Assembly (NCBI GenBank): GCA_030765065.1
Contig: CM060979.1
Span: forward strand, 21,419,001-21,483,000
DNA: 64,000 nt
Direction: 5' to 3'
Source: Deroplatys truncata
Taxonomy: Eukaryota > Arthropoda > Insecta > Mantodea > Mantidae
In this document: positions 12,112 through 23,791 of the stretch, piece by piece
Layout of the letters: the number at the start of each line of letters is the position of its first letter
Position numbering within the stretch: the first letter of the stretch is position 1
Notes under the pieces: generated by a model
Seen by the model: only the letters and a program-made list of their open reading frames with translations
Told to the model about the DNA's origin: nothing
Database searches by the model: none
Program-made: the position numbers and the translations under genes

Positions 12112-12909
12112 AAAAATCACATGACTTTCTCTACTCTTGTACAAACTATTTTTACAAATGCTTATTCTCCATATGCTTCACGTTAATCGAGATGTTAATC
12201 TTATTGCTAATTTTCTTGTAGATGCAAGGGGAATTGGTAGGTTTTAAGCGAAAGTCAAATGTTTTAAGAGCTGGTTGCTATGTGGAGTATTCCATTCTCT
12301 TTGCATTACCAGGACAAAAAAAATGAATAACGAATTTGAGTATTGGAAAATTTAAGGGAGTAACAAGCAATATCTCAAAAATGGTTCAACAAAAAATATG
12401 TATATGACATAAATTGTGTATTTTAATGCGATCTACATTTTTTGTGTAGTAAACTTTTGTCTTTCTCTTATGGTTTACCAGTTATGCAAACGTCGTTCAC
12501 AATGAAGAATACTTTTGGAGACATTCCCAGAAAATTCAAGATATACATTTTATTTGTCATGAAAGTGTCTTAAATATATGATATTTTAATCAAAATGGTT
12601 AAAGAGCCATTTTTGAGAAAATTAAAATTTTCGAAAAACGTTCCATGTAAAGGGTAAAGTGGGGTGGGGGGATTTTCTTGAAAATCTTTGTGTCACATTT
12701 CTGGAAGATACTAAACCTAAATACCAAGTTTGGTGTTTATCCGACTGTTCGTTTCTGAGTTATACTGTTCACAGACATGTTTCCAAAAATGTTTTATATG
12801 CATTCAGTGCACCTCAAAACATGTATTTCCTGTGAAATCTCAATATCAAATTTTTGGGTGGAATGCTATACTTCCCCTACTTACTATACGTAGTAGATAA
12901 AGTAAAAAT
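12112..12909 (+). repeat. Family U repeat, copy 4, in the E74 ETS intron
   Basis: Starts AAAAATCACATGACTTTCTC just 22 bp after the E74 donor at 12090 and ends ACGTAGTAGATAAAGTAAAAA. The CA tract is nearly absent. Collinear and closely similar to copy 6 (22560-23408). Confidence 0.85.
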
Positions 12910-14104
12910 GACAACCTTTTATCCAGATTAAATGCCACATGCCAGCTTATTATAAAGTTTATAATGTGCAGTTGTACTACGTAAAATTAAAAGGGACAAT
13001 TTTAAAATTCCAATCTCACCTCTGCTTACAGGTGTATTCACAGTCAATGCATAGGCCAGTCTGTTTTACATGATTGATTCTTCATGCAAGAGAACTGTTA
13101 CTTATATTAAATCATATTTTCTAATGTGTCAGACTGTTGCAATATTAATTACAGTTTGATGCTATAGAGTGATGCTGTTTTGTGATCAACTGTACTTCTT
13201 CCCATAGTATAAATACATGTCTAAATGCTAGAGCAGCAAAACTATAAAAAGAGAAAGGCGCTAAAGTGCAAAATAAGATTTTACCTTATTGAAATGAAGC
13301 AGGGTGGGGTATGCATATTTCCATGCATTATTATGTTGCTTTTGTCAAAAATTTCATCTAATTGATGCAAAATGCAACTTTTGCTGTCGTGTTGCTCTAA
13401 AGGGTCACTATTTACAAAATAAAGCTTTTAAAAATGCTACCTGATTTATGTAGCAGATTTGTTGAGAGAAGGAAGCCAAAGATTTGAGTCATGATCTACA
13501 CAGAGCTCAAAAGGGAAACTTAATAAAAGTAATGCTGTGTATGACTGTATATTTTTATTCCTTTATTTAAAATAAAATAAAGAACTGTCAAACATTCAGA
13601 TGAAGAGATAAAACATCAGTTCTTTGTAGTTTTGTATAGGAGTAAATGGTCCACTGGCTGTGGTGTTTACACTTGAATGTTGTTTTTTCTGTGTTTAAGG
13701 CTTTGCTTATAAAATGTAATCAAACCTACATTGGAACTCCATTTTGGTTTTCTAAACAGAAAGAATAGTGAGATAAAGTTGATGTAATAACCCAGTAAGC
13801 CATGAACTGATTTCAGATGCTCAAGATATCATATTTTTAAGGCGACTTTCACATTGCAAGTGCTTTTTAATTTCTGAGCTTTATATTATCATTAAAGTTA
13901 TGTATCGCTAATAATCTATCTTAGTTAAACCTATGAGTTTTTTATAATTAAATGTTTTTCCATACGTGCGGTGTGTAGGCTAAAGTTGGACACTTGGATG
14001 TTGTAAGTCACATTGGGGTATGTTATTTCCAAATTAATTTGAGAATGCCTTGTGGTTTACTGGGAAAAATTTGAGTTAGTTGGGGAATTTAATGTTGTGC
14101 CGGC
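12910..14104 (+). other. E74 intron sequence, no further feature
   Basis: AT-rich intron between the ETS exon and the last exon. No open frame above 60 codons and no recognised repeat. Confidence 0.5.
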
Positions 14105-14215
14105 ATGTTGCCATGGTAGCTTCGTTGGTTAGAGTAATGGCATAGAAAGCCAAAGATATGTGGTTCAAATCCTGGCTGTGGCCAAACTATGAATTTTTGA
14201 CTACATTTTGTGCAG
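14105..14215 (+). mobile_element. tRNA-derived SINE family C in E74 intron
   Basis: GGTAGCTTCGTTGGTTAGAG is an A-box region and GTGGTTCAAATCC is a B-box about 40 bp later, as in tRNA heads. It continues as a short non-tRNA body. It ends about 130 bp before the last E74 exon. Confidence 0.6.
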
Positions 14216-14343
14216 AGAAATATGGCAGTCTTCTTCATATCAAAAATATTCTAATTATAGAAATCATAAAGAAAAGATATTATATTCTACTCAGAAATAA
14301 AAGGGAAAAAAAAATGTCATGATTGTTTTGTTTGTTTTTCTAG

Positions 14344-14452
14344 GTATTACTATCAGCGAGGCATCCTAGCAAAGGTAGATGGCCAGCGATTGGTGTACCA
14401 GTTTGTAGATGTGCCCAAAGACATAGTAGAGATTGACTGTACAGGAGCGTGA
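14344..14452 (+). CDS. Eip74EF: E74 last coding exon, end of ETS domain and C-terminus
   Basis: The exon follows a T-rich tract and TAG acceptor. The first G completes the Arg codon split after MGRALR, giving the ETS recognition helix [12 protein letters not shown]. It then reads through [12 protein letters not shown], the last beta-strands of the winged helix, and ends [13 protein letters not shown] at a TGA (14450-14452). Ending about 17 residues after the ETS domain is typical of insect E74, where the ETS domain sits at the extreme C-terminus. The three exons together give about 189 residues. No frame breaks are seen. Confidence 0.96.
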
Positions 14453-15175
14453 CCTCACACAGACTTGAACCCATAGACATACATGTACATATCGAGTGTC
14501 GTCTATGTGTGTGTGCCTTGCACCAGGCAAGTAGAACAAACACGTGTTCTCCCGTGTGCAATTTCCCTTGCTCTCCCCGTCCCAGGGATACTACTGATAT
14601 TTCTCAACGAAAAGGAAAGCAAGTTTATTTTGCTTACACTATTTTTTATTTGACAAGATCTCAGGAACTATGTCGACTGGTTAATACTAAACAGAAACAA
14701 AACCAATAAAAAAAAAGAGGAAAAAACTTTATTTTTGTAAGTGTTTGAACTTGGTGCTGGGACTAAACCTTAGGTTTGGCAGTGAAGCTGTGGTCCAATA
14801 CACATCTGCACAGAGATGGAGAAGCATTTTGCAAATATTTTTGGATTTTCTTGTTACCTAAAAAGTGAAAGCAAAGAAATGGCATACAACTGCCATACTG
14901 ATGAATTTTGCTCTTTTAAAGTAGTTAGTTGCACTTTTTATTTGATTTTATACTATTTGTTTTATATTCTGGAAACCTTCTCAAGTTCCAAAGTCCATGG
15001 CTAATTCACTTATGAATTAGGGATGAAACAGTGCGACGTTAATACAAATTTTCCTGAATTCATAATTCTCATAGGCAACAAATAACTCCAAATCTGTTTG
15101 GAAAGCGATATAAATGAGTATAATGTACATGTTTGTATGTCCGCAAATCTATATGAATATGTGTGTAGTCTTGTA

Positions 15176-15188
15176 ATTTATTTATTTT
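15176..15188 (+). promoter_or_regulatory. AU-rich element in E74 3' UTR
   Basis: Two overlapping ATTTA pentamers in ATTTATTTATTTT. This matches the class II AU-rich destabilising element of short-lived mRNAs. Function is inferred from motif and position only. Confidence 0.4.
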
Positions 15189-17297
15189 GTTAATAATAGC
15201 ATCTCTTAGGGCCTAGGTGTAAGGTATCATTATCATATTCCACCAAAATACTGTATATTTTGATTAAGGGTGCATGGTGCATTGGGAAGATTCCCCTCCC
15301 CTCCCAAGTTGTGACAAGGAGTTGAAAATGTTATCTTTGATGTTTTCTCCCTTCTCTTATTCAATAAGTCATTAATTGTCTTTTAAATGTTGCATTTCCA
15401 TCCGATATTTGGTCACTTTTCCTCCATAGGAGGACTGACGTAGCTTACAGCAACCTCTACCTTTTTAAATTCTGCCATTGCTGCACTTTCTCTCATTGTT
15501 AACAATAGAGGCACAAATACATCTGTTCACAAGGGGCTGCTGTACTTAATGTAATTGTTATAGCAAATACTCTTCTTGGATTTTGTGTAAATCAACCTTA
15601 TATACTTTATTTCCCATTTTCATATTGACTTCTACTGGGACGATTATTATGTTAAATTGTGTGTAATATTAATGTTTGGTATTCAGCTGTGTTGTATATT
15701 TTACAACAATATTGTCTTCATTGGATGACTGTTATATCTTGGATATATTCATATACACATATATATTAAAAGAAGAAACATTTTGAAGTATGTAACTTTA
15801 CATTTATTTGTACTGAATCAGTATCATTAGGCCTCTCCTGTGTTTCTGATATCTTCAAAAAAAAAATCGTTTAGACTCCAAATGTATCAAAATATGAATT
15901 TGATAAAAATGTTTTTAGAGCTTTTCTTAACAACCTAATATGTATTTTGTGCGACATGTGCAGTTCAATGTTACAGTATTTCAAAATGCGACTTCTTACA
16001 TTTAAACAGGAAACAAATGAAAAAAATAAAATAAAAAAAATCTGTGGAACATATCTGTTGTATAAACTGCATGTTGTTCTCAGGTTATTCCAGTGTTTCT
16101 GGTTAACTGTGAAGCATATGTAAGGAATTGTTTTAAATGTCTATACTGTTCAGGATAAAATTGTCTTTCAGCCTTTTTCTGTTCTCTGACATATATAATT
16201 TTCCTGAAAAAGTAAATGCAGCATGACAGCATTATAAGTAGCATATATGTAAGACATTTTATTTTGTCGCCCGTCATTATTCTGTTTTGTAATTATTTTT
16301 AGTACTAAGTATTCTGTGTACATTGGCTATCAGAGCTATGGTACTACAAAACAATGAAATTGTACAAAAGTAAGAAAACAATTAAAACTATTGTCATTGT
16401 AACTTTCTGTGATGTATTGAAACGGGAAAAGAGGCAGCAAGACCTGTGATCTGTAGGTGTTCTAGTTGGAGGATGTTGAAACTTGGTGCTTTCTAAAGAC
16501 ACGTCCATCCCTGTAGCTGAAGGAAAAGACTATGTTCAGGTGGAAGAGAAATGAGACTGAGAATGTTGTAGAGTCGTAATGTTAGGCTTATTTCACTTTT
16601 CGCTATGTCAGTCTTGATTAGAGCTTTTCTTAGCCAAATAGCATTTGTCATGTCCAAATTTTGCGTCCAAAACGTATGTGATGGCTGAAATTCAAATGAA
16701 AGCCCCTTCTCTTTTCTTAACTTTTCAGAATATAAAACGGTGCTCTTGAAATGTTGAACTTATGAAATTTTCAGAATATAATTTTTTAAATTAATGTTAT
16801 ACACAAATATAGCCCACATCTATATAAACTTGAGGATATACTACACATGCAATTAAAAGATTTAATCTTTTCACAATTATAGTGCCTCACAAAATTAAAT
16901 CTGTTTAAGGAAAAGCGAACAAAAAATTGAAGCTTAGGAAAGTAATACTGGCACAGTGTTGCTTCTTTTCCATCTCATCCCACTCGGTGATCAGATGCTC
17001 TTAAAAGGGTGGTCTGAGTAGTATTTTGCATAATACCATATGGTATGTTGCAAAACAAATGAAGCATAGCTCATGAATGAAATACCTGGAAATACTTTAA
17101 AAGTTGAGTAAATTGAAATATAATCTGTATAGAAATAGACATGAAAGATCACAAATCAGTTGGTGATATTTTCTTACACAATTGTGGATTGTAAATATGG
17201 TTGCAGAGAGGTGATGCCTGTTACTGTAGAATGTATTCTATAATATACATGTTATACTCGATTATGGAGTTTAAATGGAGTCTTTTACATGATGTGA

Positions 17298-17303
17298 AAT
17301 AAA
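17298..17303 (+). terminator. Distal poly(A) signal of E74 (candidate)
   Basis: Canonical AATAAA about 2.85 kb after the E74 stop, followed within 40 bases by T-rich sequence. It is the best-placed signal before the repeat-rich intergenic region. Confidence 0.45.
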
Positions 17304-17320
17304 AATTTTACCACACAAAT

Positions 17321-18284
17321 TCTCTGTTATTATTTTTAACCCTCATAAAACAAATTTTCCATATTTCACAACCTCTGACTTTGTCGTACAACAAGCTTAC
17401 AGCCATCTTTACTCTGTGGCCTGAAGAAGGAACTGGAGCAAGACTCACTCAAAGCTGGGTCTTTTACAATCACAATTCATTATATTGTATACAGTCCAGT
17501 AAATACACTGCTTATTGTTCATGGTGCATTATGAGAATAAACTTTTGAGTTAACAGGAGTGAGGGGCCATTCACAATGAAAATTAAACATCAACATAACA
17601 ATGTAAAACTTAAGCATATACTTAATGTGATATATTGTCATGCACAACCAAAAACGTGAATAGCAGCCAAGAGATAGCCACCCAACTAAAGAAGGTTAAA
17701 ATCACAAAATAGCACCACCTACCATCACTAATTCTTTTCTCCAGTGATTCTTTGCCCATGATCTTACACAGAAAGACAGTGAATCAATTCACGGTGATGG
17801 AAAATCTGATGCGATAAGGGCTTGGAGAATTGCCCTCTGATTGGCTAGTTTCTTATGTTTGACGTAAATATAAACATGAAAGCTTGAAGCTTGCAAACTT
17901 CTGTATTTGAGTTTTAAGCTTACAGTTATGTAAGCCAACCAATGTGAATGCGTTTATTCAGATAACATGAGAGAAGCTTTTTTGCTTACATCATGCTTAT
18001 GTCTTAATTTTTCATTGTGAAAGGCCCCTTATTCATGAGTAGGAGGGGCATGACAGTCCCCAAAAGCAACACGTTTTCAGATCAACTCAGAGTTATTAAA
18101 TTAGAATCATTCCTTATCCTCTGCAGAGTCTGGAAGTATAAATGGGGGAGGAATGTCAGTGTGTTTCAAAGCAAAAATTATTAAAACTCAATATTGAAAG
18201 CCTAAGTCAGTGAGTTACAAAGACCATCAGTGGTTTCCAAAGTCAAAGCCTCTGATATGACCATAGAAGTTAAAGGGTTCATAC
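17321..18284. other. Intergenic, no gene seen
   Basis: AT-rich with no long open frame. Another AATAAA lies at about 17535 and could be an alternative distal E74 end. Confidence 0.4.
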
Positions 18285-18647
18285 AAAAAATCTGATATGT
18301 TGCATTCACATGACTTTCTTTACTCATCCTTCTACAAACTATTCTTACAAAAGCTTATTATTCTATACACTTCTTGTAAATCAAGTTAAACCTTCATTAC
18401 ACATTTATACATTTCATTGTAGGCATAAGAAGGGTAGGCTGAAGTGATGGTCAAATTTTTAAAAACCTGATTTGCTATGTCGTGGTTTTTAAATTCCGTA
18501 TTCTTTGCATGATCACAAGAAAAAGCAAATAGTCACTTATCACTTGAAAACATAAGTTTTTACAAATTTAAACCTACAACAAAGAATATCTCAGAAGTGG
18601 TTATTGACAGAAATGTGTGATTTAATGAGGTCTACATTTTTTGTATA

Positions 18648-19290
18648 GTAATAATAATAATAATATTTATTTTTATCCATAATAACACTTACATGTTGTC
18701 GGATACGTCAGAAATATATACATTTATTTATATTACAATTCATCCAACCTATACAAACATTTTTGTATTAGATATTTGTTTAGTTCATTTTTAAACAGTT
18801 TTCCTTTTTTTTGTTTTTACTGAAATCAGTAATTTATTGAACAGTATTTTTCCCATTATTAAGGGATCTTTATCTGTTGACTTCTTATTTACAGTTATTC
18901 TATGGTAATTGTTTTGTGACCTTGTTTCATGGTTGTGATAGTGCTTATTTAAGTTACCTACTCCATCTTTACTAACTATAAACATGACTTTAAAAACATA
19001 TAAAGATACTACCGTTAGAATTTTGTTATCTATAAAGACATTTCTACCTGATTCTCTTCTATTTGCATTATATATACATCTTAAACATTTCTTCTGTAAA
19101 ACTAGTAATCTGTTCATGTTGGTTATACAAGAGCTGCCCCAAACCTCAACTGCATATTGTAGATGTGGATGTATTATTCCATAGTAAGTCAATTTCAGAT
19201 GTTCAGAATTTAAGTAATTTGCTAGATTCCTTATTAGGTAGAGATCTGTACTTATCTTCTTACATATGTAGTCAATATGGTGTCTAAAGG
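18648..19290 (-). mobile_element. 5'-truncated jockey/CR1-like LINE inserted in U copy 5
   Basis: On the - strand, the C-terminal part of an ORF2, a short 3' UTR and an (ATT)n tail (18648-18665). The tail and 5' truncation are the marks of target-primed reverse transcription. About 12-14 bp of the U target between the junctions is missing, so no clean target duplication is visible. Confidence 0.75.
18733..19288 (-). pseudogene. LINE ORF2 C-terminal remnant (reverse transcriptase thumb region and tail)
   Basis: The translation HIDYICKKISTDLYLIRNL, then LTYYGIIHPHLQYAVEVWG, then VLQKKCLRCIYNANRRES, then FIDNKILTVVSLYVFK is the well-known region after the RT palm of jockey/CR1-type elements (YYG-IHPHL-YG-WG, LQKKA-R-I, CR--F--L-ILT---LYI). 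A frameshift near 18795 separates the main frame from the usual C-terminal FKNELNKYLIQKCLYRLDEL. The catalytic FADD part is absent through 5' truncation, so the copy is dead. Confidence 0.85.
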
Positions 19291-19720
19291 CTCTCTTATG
19301 GTTTACCAATTATACAAAAGTCATTCAGAATGAAGGCAGAAAATTCAAGATATACATTTTATTTTGTTATGTGAATATTTAAATATATGGTATTTTTAAT
19401 GAAAATCGTTAGAACATTTTGAGAAAATAAAAAAATTAATGAACATTTTTCCATGTGAAAAAGAGAATTTTCTTGAAAATTTCTGTGTTACATGTTTGTA
19501 AGATGCTGAAGTTACAAGTTTGGTATTTAATTGACTTTTCATTTTTGAGTTAGGTATGTGTTACAAACACACCCAGACCTTTTTCTAAAAATACTTTTTT
19601 GGATTCAGGGGGCTCAAAACATGTATTTCCAGTGAAGTCTCAGTATAGAGTTTTTGGATGGAAATGTGGAATGCAATACTTCATCTTCTTACTATAGATA
19701 CGTAGCAGAGGAGATAAAAG

Positions 19721-20130
19721 TATTTTCACTGCACCGATGTGCTAAACTGTTTTATAAATTTGTTACTAAAATAGCATAAACCATGAGATGCTAATCTAAG
19801 CAAACCCACAATGTGGTAGTCCGCAAGAACAGTGCTTGTTGAGAAACTGACTATACACCTGCTTGTGGCACCACAATTTATTGCAGGTAGTCAGGGGCAC
19901 ATGCAGAGTGCATTTTGGGGTGGGGGCTGAGACAGGAATAACTGAAACATGCAAAGTCGGTTATACCTTCATCTGTGGTCACTTTTGGAGGTTCATTGAC
20001 TAAATAAATGATTGATGTATCAGCGTGATGAACAAACAACTTCTTAATTACTTATGGGACCAAAAGGGGAAACAGGAGTACATAATTGACTAATTTTGAA
20101 GATTTAGAAGCTAGTAACAGTGATGTGTCA
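19721..20130. other. Intergenic, no gene seen
   Basis: AT-rich with no repeat ends or coding signal recognised. Confidence 0.35.
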
Positions 20131-20316
20131 TAATTTAAAATAGAGAGTTGAGGATTGTTACACTACATCACTATGATATTCTTATTTGAATGCGTTTCTC
20201 TCTGTAGTTGAGAGAAAATGCTGACGATGGGAACAAGCCGTCTCCCGAAACGCGTTCAAGTAAGAATATCATAGTGATGTAGTGTAACAAACCTCAACTC
20301 TCTATTTTAAAAATAA
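20131..20316. mobile_element. Foldback MITE with ~69-bp arms
   Basis: Arms 20131-20199 and 20247-20316 are near-perfect inverted copies, sharing TTTAAAATAGAGAGTTGAGG and GTTACACTACATCACTATG with a handful of mismatches. They enclose a 47-nt loop that has its own small TCTCTC/GAGAGA stem. No coding capacity. Confidence 0.85.
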
Positions 20317-22360
20317 AGGAGTACATAAACTCCCAGCCAGGGCTCATAACGTGGTTGGGTTAACTCCTGCAAATATTGTATATAAAGAATTAATTTTTAA
20401 GTCAGTCAATCAGGTGTGTTAACCACTAGAGTATAGAGAGATCCACTTGGAAGTTTCACTTCACGACAGAAGTGCTCTGTAACCATCTACTACAAACTAC
20501 GTGTGACTAAATGTGTGCAGATAGTAAAATGAGTGAAGTGAGCCATTTAATCAATGTTGCCAATCATAATATGGTATGATAATTTTCTACATGAATGGAT
20601 TAATTCTGTCATCCCCCAATGTTTTAAACTGTTTTAATCTGTGTAGCATTTTTATTTAGCTATTTATTCATGGGTACAACTGGTAAATGAATACTATAAG
20701 TATAAAAGAGTTACAAAAAACAAATCTGAAGACTGCAGTGCTTCAATATTACAGTTTTGAGTATTTTGGGGGGAAGGGGGGTTCATTCCCTGAGCTTAGC
20801 CTCTGTTTACGTCCCTACAAGTAGTTGATAGCCTTTCAGTGAATGGGTTTACTTCTATTCAAAAGAAAGGACTCTTATAACAGTAATTAATAATTATGAA
20901 TCCGTAGCAGGAACCATGGGCATAACTTGGCTTGCAACACTAGTAACAATGCTAAGCCTTCTGATGTGGTATGCAAAGGACAAAATTCATGAATCTTAAT
21001 AGGTATGCTAATTAATAAATGTTACTAACCACCTATCATTGGGATTTCTTCAAATTTTATTAAAATTTAATATGAGACAAGGTTCACAGTTATTCTGTAG
21101 GATATACCCTCATTAAAGTATTCATCATTATACTATTATCTGTTTTTAGATTTAAGAACATTAAAAAGTTTATGTGCAACTTAAATTTTGATGCAACCTT
21201 TATGAGTACACGAGCCATTTCCGATATCCTTTCCTTTCGCTGGATAAAGTTCTTATATGAAAATGAGAAGAAAATGTTCTTCTGTTCTCATTTAAAGGAT
21301 AATAAAAATTTATAACTTTAGCATGGCCTTTATGCACAATTTCGTCAGTGATGGGGTACGTTAATGTATTAGGCCAAGTACCTAGATCTGAATATGTGAC
21401 TATTTCATTCTCACTCCTACTAGGCCTACCTGAGTGTGGGATAGCAGGTTGGTCACAATCCAATACTTCATTTTCTTTTTCACTTATACCACCAGATGAG
21501 AAGGGACTACTTTTAGGCTGTCATTTAGGCATCCTTCGCATTATGCTCAGGTTTTGAAGATTTACGTTGAAGAAACTTTTCGAAAACACCTTTGTGAGCT
21601 CAAAAACTGTTCATGATTTAACTTTTTCTTGGTTTTTTGAGCAGCTGATTAATATTTTCGGCATCTGTCTCTTTCATGAGACATTTCACTCTCGGCACAT
21701 TCATTTTACAGCAGAACAAAAGAATAACATTTATTCTAACATTCACAGAAGAGTTCACAACACATGAATCATCGTGAAAGTGAAAAACTTTAAACATAGG
21801 TTTAAAAACTCATAACAAAATTGCAATGCTTCCAGTCGCCAGTAGTGTGTTATTGCAATTTCTTTACTACACACATTGATATTAAAATTAATACACCGTT
21901 ATTAAAAGTAAAGTTCTTTCCATGAGAGCTCACTTCATTTTCCCATTTCATCTGTAGGAACAAAAATAAAATTGTTGCGTTTTGTTTTGTTTTTTTAACT
22001 CTTTGCACGGAGCCAGGTGCGGCCACACCAATTGCATGTGCCTGCTCAAATCAAAATGTTAAGTTGGAAATATTGGGGGAGGGGGTGGCAAGTGCTCCCC
22101 TCCAGTAACATCATACATTTAGGAACTATAAACATACAGTCCTTCAAATTGGTTGCATTCCTTGCTTTTCCTGATTTGTATTAATGACATGTCATTCATG
22201 CTAGTGACAAATATAAAGTGATTACTAGTGTATCTTTGTCTATGAAAACAATGGAAATTTAGCAATTTTATCAATTTGGAAATTGAAATAATTAAATATA
22301 CGGTTTAAGGTAAAAAGCTATAATTAAATCAGGACAAAGTTATGTTGATGCAATACATAA
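20317..22360. other. Intergenic, no gene seen
   Basis: AT-rich. Opposing short frames at 21200-21560 are unrelated to known proteins. No repeat ends recognised. Confidence 0.35.
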
Positions 22361-23408
22361 AAAGGTGATGTGTTACATTCTCATTAATTTCTCTACCCAC
22401 CCTTCTATAAACTGTTCTCCTATCGGCTCCATCTTAATCTAGATAAGCATTTGTAGAAATGGTAAGAGTGTGTCGCTAACTGATTGCTTTGAAATTCCAT
22501 GCTCTTTGCATCACCATGAGAAAAAAATGAATAACAACTTCCCTTTTGAGAAATGTAATTAAAAATCTGATGTGTTACACTCACATGACTTTCTCTACTC
22601 TTGTACAAACTATTTTTACAAATGCTTATTCTCCATATGCTTCATGTTAATTGAGATATCGAGATGTTAATCTTATTGCTAATTTTCTTGTAGATGCAAG
22701 GGGAATTGCTAGGCTTTAAGCTAGAGTCAAATATATTAAGAGCTGGTTGCTATGTGGAGTATTCCATTCTCTTTGCATTACCAGGACAAAAAAAATGAAT
22801 AACGAATTTGCTTTTGAGAAAAAAAGTATTGGAAAATTTAAGGGAATAACAAGCGATATCTCGAAAATGGTTCACTCAACAAAAATGTATATGACATAAA
22901 TTGTGTATTCTAATGTGTACTACATTTTTTTGTGCAGTAAAATTTTGTCTATCTCTTATGGTTTACCAGTTATGCAAAAGTCGTTCACAATGAATAATAC
23001 TTTTGGAGACATTCCCAGAAAATTCAAGATATACATTTTATTTGTCATGAAAATATCTTAAACATATGACATTTTAATCAAAATCGTTAGAGCCATTTTT
23101 GAGAAAATTAAAATTTTCGAAAAATTTTCCATTTAAGTGTAATCTGGGGTGGGGGATTTTCTTGAAAACCTTCCTGTCGCATCTCTGGAAGATATTGAAC
23201 CTAAATACCAAGTTTGGTGTTTATCCGACTGTTCGTTTCTGAGTTATGCTGTTCACAGACAGACACACACACGGACATGTTTCCAAAAATGCTTTTTTTG
23301 GATTCAGAGGGTCTCAAACGTGTATTTCCGGTGAAATCTCGGTATCAAATTTTTGGGTGGAATACAATACTTCCCCTACTTACTATACGTAGTAGAGAAA
23401 ATAAAAAT
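22361..23408 (+). repeat. Family U repeat, copy 6 (a 5' fragment followed by a full copy)
   Basis: A 200-bp 5' fragment (22361-22559) is followed by a full unit starting AAAAATCTGATGTGTTACAC and ending ACGTAGTAGAGAAAATAAAAA. The internal CA-type tract is ACAGACAGACACACACACGG. Confidence 0.85.
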
Positions 23409-23417
23409 GAATAAAAT

Positions 23418-23422
<5 letters not shown>

Positions 23423-23454
<32 letters not shown>
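23423..23454. repeat. (AT)n microsatellite between U copies
   Basis: About 16 AT units exactly at the junction where one U unit ends and the interior of another resumes. Confidence 0.9.
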
Positions 23455-23457
<3 letters not shown>

Positions 23458-23791
23458 ACATAAATTGTATGCTTTAATGAGATTCACATTTTTTGTACAG
23501 TAAGATTCTGTCTATCTCTTACGCTTTAACAATTATACAAAATTCCTTCAGAATGAGGACTTATAAGGCTATTCCCAGAAAATTAATGCTATACATTTCA
23601 TTTGTCCTGCAGACATCTTAAACAAATGCTACCTTAACATCGTCACAGCCATTTTTGAGAAAATCAAGGCTTTCTATCTAAAGAGTTGTTTGGGATAGGC
23701 TTCTTTTTATTTAGGGGTATTTGCGGCCAAATTTCGATATCGAATTTTTGTGGGTGGAACACAATACCTCCTCTACCTATTGTAGGTATAT
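23455..23791 (+). repeat. Family U repeat, copy 7 (5'-truncated, interrupted)
   Basis: Begins inside the unit at TTTGACATAAATTGTATGC and reaches CTCCTCTACCTATTGTAGG near the 3' end. It is interrupted at 23792 by the GGGTTGCC-ended element. A residual U 3' end, CAAAGTAGAGTG, reappears at about 25208. Confidence 0.7.

Larger units (their letters stand above)
14453..17320 (+). other. Eip74EF: E74 3' UTR, long and AU-rich
   Basis: No splice-like or coding structure follows the stop, so this is read as the 3' UTR. Candidate poly(A) signals are AATAAA at 14705-14710 (early) and 17298-17303 (late, in a suitable U-rich context). A run of overlapping ATTTA pentamers lies at 15176-15188, and a Pumilio-type TGTAAATA lies at 17190-17197. 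Both fit a short-lived regulatory transcript, but their function here is inference. The true end is unproven without transcript data. Confidence 0.6.
18285..19720 (+). repeat. Family U repeat, copy 5, split by a LINE insertion
   Basis: Starts AAAAAATCTGATATGTTGC and ends ACGTAGCAGAGGAGATAAAA. The unit is collinear up to TCTACATTTTTTGTATAGTA (about 18647) and resumes at TCTCTTATGGTTTACCA (about 19291). The LINE fragment lies between, so it inserted after U. Confidence 0.8.

Noticed and set aside
10995-14215. Functional tRNA genes at the A/B-box sequences (10995, 14105, also 32280 and 44085 regions)
   Set aside because: No complete cloverleaf with acceptor stem and anticodon arm; each continues into a repetitive body, so they are SINE heads.
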